A stretch of DNA of 64,000 bases from Ancylobacter novellus (GTDB lineage: Bacteria > Pseudomonadota > Alphaproteobacteria > Rhizobiales > Methylopilaceae): NCBI GenBank assembly GCA_003241695.1, contig QFPN01000008.1, positions 1-64,000 on the forward strand, read 5' to 3'. Numbering within the stretch: position 1 is the first letter of the stretch; every line of letters starts with the position of its first letter. Both the position numbers and the translations under genes were made by a program. The notes below the pieces were generated by a model. That model was not told where the DNA came from. It was given only the letters and a program-made list of their open reading frames with translations, and did not search any database. Positions 58,537-64,000 of the stretch are shown in pieces.

Positions 58537-58865
58537 CCCTAAGCGATTTCTTAGTCTTTGAGGCGGCGGAAATAAGCACGCACGCCCTCCCATATCAAGC
58601 ATGAATTTTGATATACTTGTTTTGTCGAAATTATGACTGAAATATCTGACTTTATAACTCTTCTAAGAACTATTCTACAAAGCAATTCTACTCATTTCAA
58701 TCCATGAATGGACTTTACATTGCATGCGAAAAGTTGATGGTATCCGCGCCCTCACGGCGTCGGAGGCCGCCCGCGCTCGCCTCGGGGCTCGGATCGGCCG
58801 TCCGCCGGCCGGACTTCCGTTCACGGCTCCATCGACAAGACCCGTTCGGGTCCGGGAGACGAAAC
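58537..58865. promoter_or_regulatory. divergent, AT-rich control region of the siderophore operons
   Basis: 329 bases between mbtH and the acyltransferase, with a clear AT-rich core at ~58590-58730. It contains an inverted repeat ATATCAA...TTGATAT (58592-58614), a short CTAAG...CTTAG repeat next to the mbtH start (58539-58554) and an Irr-box-like motif at 58651-58667. No extra gene is supported here; an in-frame upstream ATG at 58704 is rejected in favour of 58866, which has GGGAGA upstream. Confidence 0.55.
58651..58667. promoter_or_regulatory. Irr-box (ICE)-like sequence
   Basis: TTTATAACTCTTCTAAG matches, as I recall it, the rhizobial iron control element TTTAGAA-N3-TTCTAAA at 12 of 14 defined positions. 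Further TTCTA repeats follow (58673, 58686). Irr is the iron-status regulator of many alphaproteobacteria; control of a siderophore cluster by it would be expected. The match was made by eye. Confidence 0.45.
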
Positions 58866-59966
58866 ATGCAGGATCATCGCTCTCCAGCGCGGGAGTTCGC
58901 CGCCTTCCCGGCGAGCGGCCGTCCGCTGCGCGTCGTCGACCACGACGGCGTCGTGACGGTCGAAGCGCCGGGCGGCGAGGCCGTCGGCTTCGCCCTTTCG
59001 CGAGACGGCGGAACGCTTCGGCCGACCTCCGCCCCGCCGGCCGATCCGGCCGCGTTCCGCGACGCCATGCTCGCCGCCCTCGAAGCCGTCTTCGCGTGGT
59101 CGCCCGAACGGGAGACCGTCGCGGTCGAGGCGGCGGGCTGCGAGGCGGGTCTCGACGTCCTCGTCGCGAGCGGCGTTCTGGCGCGCGACGACGGGCGCCT
59201 GCTCGCCCGCGCCGACACGCTCATGCAGCAGCCGGCCTTGTGGCTCGCGCGAGGCGATGCGTCTCCGTTTCCCGAACGCTTCGTCCTGACGGGCGACCGC
59301 CGCCATCCCCTGCGGCGGCCGAAGCCCGCAGGCGTCGTCTACGCCCGCCACATCCCGTGGCTCGGTGAGACCCTGACGTTCCGGACCGCGACGGTGGAGG
59401 ACGACCTCGACGCCTTCCACCGCTGGATGAACGACCCGCGGGTGGCGGCGTTCTGGAGCGAGAGCGGCGATCTCGCGCATCACCGCCGCTATCTCGAGGG
59501 CCTGATCGCCGATCCGCACATGGTCCCGATGATCGGCGCCTTCGACGGCGTCCCCTTCGCCTGGTTCGAGATCTACTGGGCCAAGGAGAACCGCCTCGGG
59601 CCGTTCTACGACGCCGACGACTACGACCGCGGCTGGCACGTGGCGGTGGGCGAGGCGAGCCGGCGCGGCGGCGCCTCGATCGGGGCCTGGCTGCCCTCGC
59701 TCGTGCATTTCATGCTGCTCGACGACCCGCGCACGCGCCGCATCGTCGGCGAGCCCGCGGCGAGCCACGTCCAGCAGATCCGGAACCTCGAACGGTCCGG
59801 CTTCGCGCGGCTCAAGACCTTCGACTTCCCCCACAAGCGCGCGGCGCTGGTGAGCCTCTCGCGCGAGCGCTTCTTCGCCGACCGGCTGTGGCTGCCCGCA
59901 TCGAGCCGCGAGGCCGCCGCGCCGGCCGAAGCCGCCAGCCCCCTCCCCCTCGCAGGCGCCGCCTGA
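58866..59966 (+). CDS. siderophore N-hydroxyornithine acyltransferase (GNAT, IucB/VbsA-like)
   Basis: 366 residues, ATG at 58866 chosen for its GGGAGA ribosome binding site. The C-terminal GNAT domain (~168-350) has RWMNDPRVAAFWSESG, FAWFEIYWAKENRLGPFYDA, WHVAVGEASRRGGASIGAWL and GEPAASHVQQIRNLERSGFA, the pattern of hydroxamate acyltransferases such as IucB, AlcB and RhbD. It converts N5-hydroxyornithine to the hydroxamate with an acyl-CoA (probably acetyl). The last residues (SPLPLAGAA) look like a leftover of a GC repeat. It is paired with the monooxygenase gene 22 bases downstream. Confidence 0.88.
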   Translation: MQDHRSPAREFAAFPASGRPLRVVDHDGVVTVEAPGGEAVGFALSRDGGTLRPTSAPPADPAAFRDAMLAALEAVFAWSPERETVAVEAAGCEAGLDVLVASGVLARDDGRLLARADTLMQQPALWLARGDASPFPERFVLTGDRRHPLRRPKPAGVVYARHIPWLGETLTFRTATVEDDLDAFHRWMNDPRVAAFWSESGDLAHHRRYLEGLIADPHMVPMIGAFDGVPFAWFEIYWAKENRLGPFYDADDYDRGWHVAVGEASRRGGASIGAWLPSLVHFMLLDDPRTRRIVGEPAASHVQQIRNLERSGFARLKTFDFPHKRAALVSLSRERFFADRLWLPASSREAAAPAEAASPLPLAGAA

Positions 59967-59988
59967 GAACGCCCCGGAGCGCCCTCGC

Positions 59989-61326
59989 ATGAAGCCCAAC
60001 CCGGCGGTCCCGCTCGACGTCCTCGGCGTCGGCTTCGGCCCCTCGAACCTCGCTACCGCGATCGCGATCGAGGAGGCCAACAGACGGCTGAGGCCGGCCT
60101 GCTCCTACTGCTTCGTCGAGCGGCAGGACGGCTTCGTCTGGCATCGCGACATGCTGCTGCCGGACAGCGACATGCAGATCTCCTTCATCAAGGACCTCGT
60201 GACGCTGCGCGATCCCACCAGCCCGTTCTCGTTCATCAACTACCTGCACGAGAAGGGCCGGCTCGAAGCCTTCATCAACCGCAAGTCGTTCTTCCCCAGC
60301 CGGATCGAGTTCAACGACTATCTGCGCTGGGCCGCGGCCCGCTTCGAGGACGGCTGCCGCTACGGCGAAGAGGCGCTTTCGATCGAGCCGGAAGTTTCGA
60401 ACGACGGGGTGGTGCGGTCGCTCGCGGTGAGGACGCGCACGGCCGGCGGCGAGGAGATCGTGCGCCGGACCCATGACCTCGTGCTCGCGGTCGGGGGCGC
60501 GCCGCAGGTTCCCCCGGCCTTCGCGGACCTGCCCCGCGACCCGCGCCTGTTCCACTCGTCGCGCTATCTCAGGGCGATCGCCGGCCTCGGGCTCGAAAAC
60601 CGGCCCGGCGCGACCGTCGCGGTGGTTGGCGCGGGCCAGAGCGCGGCCGAGATCGCGCTCGACCTCCATGGCCGCTTTCCCGAGATCACGATCGACATGC
60701 TGTTCCGCGGCTCGACGCTGAAGCCCGCGGACGACACGCCGTTCGTGAACGAGATCTTCAATCCCGAATTCACCGATTTCGTCTTCGCGCAGCCGGAGGA
60801 GCGGCGCCGCGGAATCATCGCCGAGTTCCGCGACACCAACTACGCCGTGATCGACGCCGACCTGCTCGGGCGGCTCTACGAGATCCTCTACCAGCAGCGC
60901 GTGCTCGGCGACGCCCGGCTGCGGCTTCAGGGCCGGATCGAGGTGGCCGAGGCCGCGCTCGACGAGGGCGGCGTCCGCATGACGGTGCTCGATTCGGGCG
61001 GCGGCGAGACGGCGACGCGCCGCTACGACGCCGTCGTGCTCGCGACCGGCTACGAGCGCGACATCCGCCACCCCCTGCTCGCGCCGCTCGCCCAGTATCT
61101 CGAGGACTTCGCGGTCGAACGCGACTACCGCCTCCGGGCGCGACCCGAGTTCCGGCCCCGAATCCACGTGCAGGGCTTCTCGGAGGACACCCACGGCCTC
61201 AGCGACACGCTGCTGTCGGTGCTCGCGATCCGCTCGCAGGAGATCGCGGTCTCGCTGATGGAGTCGAAGCGCCGCCGCCTCGCCGAGGCCGCCTCCGATC
61301 CGGGCTGGATGGCCCAGGCCGGCTGA
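59989..61326 (+). CDS. L-ornithine N5-monooxygenase (PvdA/VbsO-like)
   Basis: 445 residues. FAD site DVLGVGFGPSNLATAIAI, substrate segment MQISFIKDLVTLRDPTSPFS, NADPH site VVGAGQSAAEIALDL, then DDTPFVNEIFNPEFTDFVF with the N-Y-A-V-I-D segment and ATGYE. The pattern is that of ornithine rather than lysine hydroxylases, agreeing with the hydroxyornithine codes of two NRPS A domains. It starts the hydroxamate pathway. It may be co-transcribed with the acyltransferase. Confidence 0.92.
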   Translation: MKPNPAVPLDVLGVGFGPSNLATAIAIEEANRRLRPACSYCFVERQDGFVWHRDMLLPDSDMQISFIKDLVTLRDPTSPFSFINYLHEKGRLEAFINRKSFFPSRIEFNDYLRWAAARFEDGCRYGEEALSIEPEVSNDGVVRSLAVRTRTAGGEEIVRRTHDLVLAVGGAPQVPPAFADLPRDPRLFHSSRYLRAIAGLGLENRPGATVAVVGAGQSAAEIALDLHGRFPEITIDMLFRGSTLKPADDTPFVNEIFNPEFTDFVFAQPEERRRGIIAEFRDTNYAVIDADLLGRLYEILYQQRVLGDARLRLQGRIEVAEAALDEGGVRMTVLDSGGGETATRRYDAVVLATGYERDIRHPLLAPLAQYLEDFAVERDYRLRARPEFRPRIHVQGFSEDTHGLSDTLLSVLAIRSQEIAVSLMESKRRRLAEAASDPGWMAQAG

Positions 61327-61342
61327 GCGCGCCCGCCTCTCG

Positions 61343-61439
61343 GCCGTCATGCCCGCGCCTTCGCGGGCATCCGCGACTTCGACTGACGCCGCGCTCTACG
61401 ACCAAGTCGCGGATGCCCGGCTTCGCCGGGCATGACGGC
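61343..61439. repeat. nested inverted repeat between convergent genes
   Basis: Outer arms GCCGTCATGCCCG (61343-61355) and complement (61427-61439) plus inner 16-base arms CGGGCATCCGCGACTT (61364-61379) and complement (61404-61419). Each half also has its own hairpin. It lies between the convergent monooxygenase and FhuF genes, so it probably ends transcription from both sides, and it resembles a dispersed REP-like element. Confidence 0.7.
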
Positions 61440-61444
61440 GATGG

Positions 61445-62158
61445 TCAGTCCGCCGCCGCGACGCCTTCGGGAATGACCGGGCAGGTGCCGCAATAGCCGA
61501 CGCCCGGCGCGAGATAGCGCAGGCAGCAGACGCGGCGCACCCGCCCGGAGGGCGGATAGCTCACCGGCGCGTAAAGCGGGTTCGGCCGTCCGTACCTGCG
61601 GCGTTCGGCCATGACGGCGAGCCCCGCCTCGACGCCGGCGGCCGGCGCGCCGAGATCGCCCGCGCCGCGGACGATGAAGTCGAACACGTTGCCGGCGTTG
61701 CTCCAGAACACTTTTTTCGACGCGCCGCTGACCGCGGCGAGCGCGGCGATCAGCGGTTCGAGATGGCCGTCGATCAGCCGGTCGAACCGCGCCTCGCCGC
61801 GCTCCGGGTCGAGCGGCGCGCCGCCATGTGGCAGCGCGACGCGCAGGGTGCGGCCGCGCTCGTCGGCGACCACCGACGCTTCGTCGAGCGTGACGGGGAG
61901 ATCGAGATCGAGCAGCAGATTGGCCGCGAGCGCCGCGGGCATCAGCGTCGAAAAGTGGCTCTTCGACCAGAGCGAGGCGACCGCGCGCCGGTCGCCGTCG
62001 CCATAATGGGCGGCGAGGCGGTCGATCAGGCCGCGGAGCGTTTCGGGCTCGAGCAGATCCGCGGCCGGCCGCGCGCCCTCGGCGGGGGCGAGCGTCAGGC
62101 TGTCGGCGAAGGGTTCGAGCGGCCCCCGGAACAACCGCGCAAGCGCGGGGATCGTCAT
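61445..62158 (-). CDS. fhuF: FhuF-type ferric-siderophore reductase
   Basis: 237 residues from the ATG at 62158 that overlaps the FhuB stop. The C-terminal [2Fe-2S] motif is CCLRYLAPGVGYCGTCP (Cys211, 212, 223, 226; CC-x10-C-x2-C), which is diagnostic for FhuF. It reduces iron in hydroxamate siderophores in the cytoplasm. Downstream in the same operon as the permease. Confidence 0.92.
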   Translation of the reverse strand: MTIPALARLFRGPLEPFADSLTLAPAEGARPAADLLEPETLRGLIDRLAAHYGDGDRRAVASLWSKSHFSTLMPAALAANLLLDLDLPVTLDEASVVADERGRTLRVALPHGGAPLDPERGEARFDRLIDGHLEPLIAALAAVSGASKKVFWSNAGNVFDFIVRGAGDLGAPAAGVEAGLAVMAERRRYGRPNPLYAPVSYPPSGRVRRVCCLRYLAPGVGYCGTCPVIPEGVAAAD

Positions 62159-64000
62159 CGCCGCGCCTTCATCAGCCATACGAAATAGAGCCCGCCCAGC
62201 GCCGTCGCGACCACCCCGGCCGGGATCTGCCACGGATAGATCGCGTTCCGCCCGATCCAGTCGGCCAGCACCATCAGGATCGCGCCGATCAGCCCCGCGG
62301 CGAGGGTTTCGGCGAGCGGCGACCGCGCCCCGGAGAGGCGCGCGAGATGCGGCCCCATCAGCCCGACGAAGCTGAGCGGGCCGACGAGAAGCGTGGAGAT
62401 CGCGGTCAAGGCGGAAGCGAAGGCGAGAAGCGCGAGGCGGCTCCGCCCGACCGCGAGGCCGAGCGCCTGCGCCGGCGCGTCGCCGAGCGGCAGGATCGCG
62501 AGCCAGCGCGCCGCGAAGGGCAGCGCGAGCGCGGCGAGCGCCGCGGCTGCGCAGGCGCCCGCCGCGAGCGGCGCGGTCACCGCATAGGTCGAGCCCGCGA
62601 GCCAGGTGAGGACCTGCGCGGTCCGCGGATCGCCCGACACCAGCACGACCTCGAGCACGGCGTTGAGCAGCGCCGTCAGCCCGACGCCGATCAGCAGCAT
62701 CCGCATCGGCGCGAAGGCCGAGCGGCGGCCGATCGCGAGCACGACGGAGAGGCTCGCGAACGCTCCGAGGCCGGCGAACGCGAGCGACGCGCCGTAGCCG
62801 AGGCCGGGCGCGAGGAAGGTCGTGGCGATGAGCGCGATGGCGGCGCCGGCCGAGACGCCGAGCAGCTCCGGGCTCGCCATCGGGTTGCCGCTGATCCGCT
62901 GCAGGATCGCGCCCGCGGCCGACAGCATGAAGCCCGCCGAAAGCGCCGCCGCGACCCGCGGCCCCCGCCATGTCGAGAGCGCGGCGAAGTCCCGCCCCCA
63001 GGCCCAGAGCCAGCCGTCGGGCGTGCGCCCGAGCGACAGCGCAAGCCAGACGGCGACGGCCGCGAGCGGGACGAGCGGCAGGAGGAGCCCGAGGCCGGGC
63101 GCGCCGCTTCCCGCCCGCGGCCCCTCGTCGGCGGCGCGTTCGCCCGAGGCTGTCGAGCGGAACCGCCAGACGAGCCAGAGCAGCAGCGGCGCGCCGAGCA
63201 GCGCCGTCACAGCGCCTGTCGGCGGCAGCATGCCTCCGGTCGCCGCGACCAGGGCCTGATCGGTCAGGAGCAGCACGCCGGCCGAGACGCCCGCGCCCCA
63301 GACGAGGCGCTGGCCGAAGCTGCGCGCGCCGGCCGCCCGCGCGACCGCGGGCCCCGCGAGCCCGACGAAGCCGATCGCCCCGACCGCGCCGACCACCGAG
63401 GCGCTGACCAGCACCGCCACCACGACCGCGGCGAAGCGGATGAAGGAAAGCGGGACGCCGAGGCTCTTCGCGCCGGCCTCGTCGAGATCGAGCAGCGCGA
63501 GCGGCCGCGCGAGCAGCGCCGCCGCGAGCGCCGCGAGCGCGATGCGGGGGCCGAGGCCCGCCGCGGCCGACCAGTCGTTCTGCGCGAGCGAGCCGGCCTG
63601 CCAGATCATGAGATCGGAGAGCTGCTCGAAATTGCCGATCGTCAGCATCTTGTTCGCGGCTTCGAGCGCGAGCGAGACGATGAGGCCCGCGAGCACCACC
63701 GCGAAGGGCGCGAAGCCGCGGCCTCTCGCGAGCGCCAGCACCAGCGCCATGCTGGCCGCGCCGCCGGCGAGCGCGAGCGGTTCGTAGCCGAAGGCGAGCA
63801 GGCCCGGCGCCCACAGCGTCGCGGCGTAGAGCGCGAAGCGCGCGCCGGCGAACACGCCAAGCGTGCCGGGCTCGGCGAGCGGATTCCTGAGCACCTGCTG
63901 CAGCAGCGCGCCCGCGAGGCCGAGCCCCGCGCCGCAGAGCAGCGCGACCGCGATCCGCGGCAGCGCGCTGTAGCGGACGATGAGCTCGCGCATGTCGCCG
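62155..64000 (-). CDS. fhuB: FhuB-type dual permease for ferric hydroxamate (5' end cut by window)
   Basis: About 612 residues are visible from the ATG at 63993, but that ATG falls in the first helical region (MRELIVRYSALPRIAVALLC), the frame stays open to the edge, and FhuB-type proteins start ~50 residues earlier, so the true start is probably outside. Two fused FecCD units are present: GALLQQVLRNPLAEPGTLGV in the first and GAILQRISGNPMASPELLGV in the second, each with GPLSFVGL/GAIGFVGL loops. It imports ferric-hydroxamate across the inner membrane; the binding protein and ATPase are presumably beyond the edge. Confidence 0.92.
   Translation of the reverse strand, partial: GDMRELIVRYSALPRIAVALLCGAGLGLAGALLQQVLRNPLAEPGTLGVFAGARFALYAATLWAPGLLAFGYEPLALAGGAASMALVLALARGRGFAPFAVVLAGLIVSLALEAANKMLTIGNFEQLSDLMIWQAGSLAQNDWSAAAGLGPRIALAALAAALLARPLALLDLDEAGAKSLGVPLSFIRFAAVVVAVLVSASVVGAVGAIGFVGLAGPAVARAAGARSFGQRLVWGAGVSAGVLLLTDQALVAATGGMLPPTGAVTALLGAPLLLWLVWRFRSTASGERAADEGPRAGSGAPGLGLLLPLVPLAAVAVWLALSLGRTPDGWLWAWGRDFAALSTWRGPRVAAALSAGFMLSAAGAILQRISGNPMASPELLGVSAGAAIALIATTFLAPGLGYGASLAFAGLGAFASLSVVLAIGRRSAFAPMRMLLIGVGLTALLNAVLEVVLVSGDPRTAQVLTWLAGSTYAVTAPLAAGACAAAALAALALPFAARWLAILPLGDAPAQALGLAVGRSRLALLAFASALTAISTLLVGPLSFVGLMGPHLARLSGARSPLAETLAAGLIGAILMVLADWIGRNAIYPWQIPAGVVATALGGLYFVWLMKARR

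Noticed and set aside
58704..58865. Upstream ATG extending the acyltransferase by 54 residues
   Set aside because: The extension is Arg/Ser-rich without family similarity, and 58866 has its own ribosome binding site.

Overview
The window is GC-rich, densely coded DNA in which almost every adjacent co-directional gene pair shares an ATGA or GTGA overlap. This compactness, the gene families present (PQQ alcohol oxidation, ssu sulfonate use, oxalurate/ureide-type enzymes, hydroxamate siderophore) and two families of short GC palindromes suggest an alphaproteobacterium, probably Hyphomicrobiales (Methylobacterium/Methylopila-like or a relative). That assignment is inference; there is no rRNA or marker gene here.

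Layout. 1-109: 5' end of a NeuB-type sialic-acid synthase family gene on the minus strand. 326-2231: AraC-family regulator divergent from an exported metallo-beta-lactamase-fold hydrolase. 2299-8111 (+): HpxZ/AtzH-like protein, PAS histidine kinase with NarL-type regulator, unusual cytosine-deaminase-like amidohydrolase, DUF1097 membrane protein and a Tat-exported gamma-glutamyltransferase/HpxW-like enzyme, together a likely small-amide or ureide catabolic locus. 8123-13876 (-): ssuC-ssuB-ssuE-ssuA-ssuD plus a flavoprotein. 14138-15907 (+): membrane metallophosphoesterase. 15904-27121: a PQQ alcohol-oxidation region with quinoprotein ethanol dehydrogenase (Asp-Tyr-Ser at the metal site, so probably the calcium type), cytochrome c-550 PedF, CXXCW protein, SoxYZ-like carrier, relay metallohydrolase, a pentapeptide-repeat secreted protein, two LuxR regulators, one OmpR-like regulator with a degenerate receiver, and a NosP-NahK nitric-oxide-sensing pair.

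27196-64000: a siderophore island. A nine-gene minus-strand operon (58536 down to 27196) encodes MbtH, type II thioesterase, a TauD/SyrP-like beta-hydroxylase, a cyclic-peptide/PvdE-type exporter and five NRPS proteins in assembly order: FAAL-T-C-[TauD]; [degenerate C]-A(Asp)-T; C-A(hydroxy-Orn)-T-E-C-A(Ser)-T; C-A(hydroxy-Orn)-T-E-C-A(Ser)-T; C-A(Asp)-T-TE. Divergently, 58866-61326 encodes an N-hydroxyornithine acyltransferase and an L-ornithine N5-monooxygenase. Convergent FhuF and FhuB (cut by the window edge) handle uptake and reduction. Specificity codes read by eye predict acyl-Asp-(D)hOrn-Ser-(D)hOrn-Ser-Asp with one or both Asp beta-hydroxylated: an amphiphilic hydroxamate/beta-hydroxyaspartate siderophore.

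The most unusual structural signal is that short GC-rich palindromic repeats, two of them as inverted pairs, sit in frame inside the NRPS coding sequences and are translated into Pro/Gly-rich inserts in loops of an adenylation and two condensation domains.
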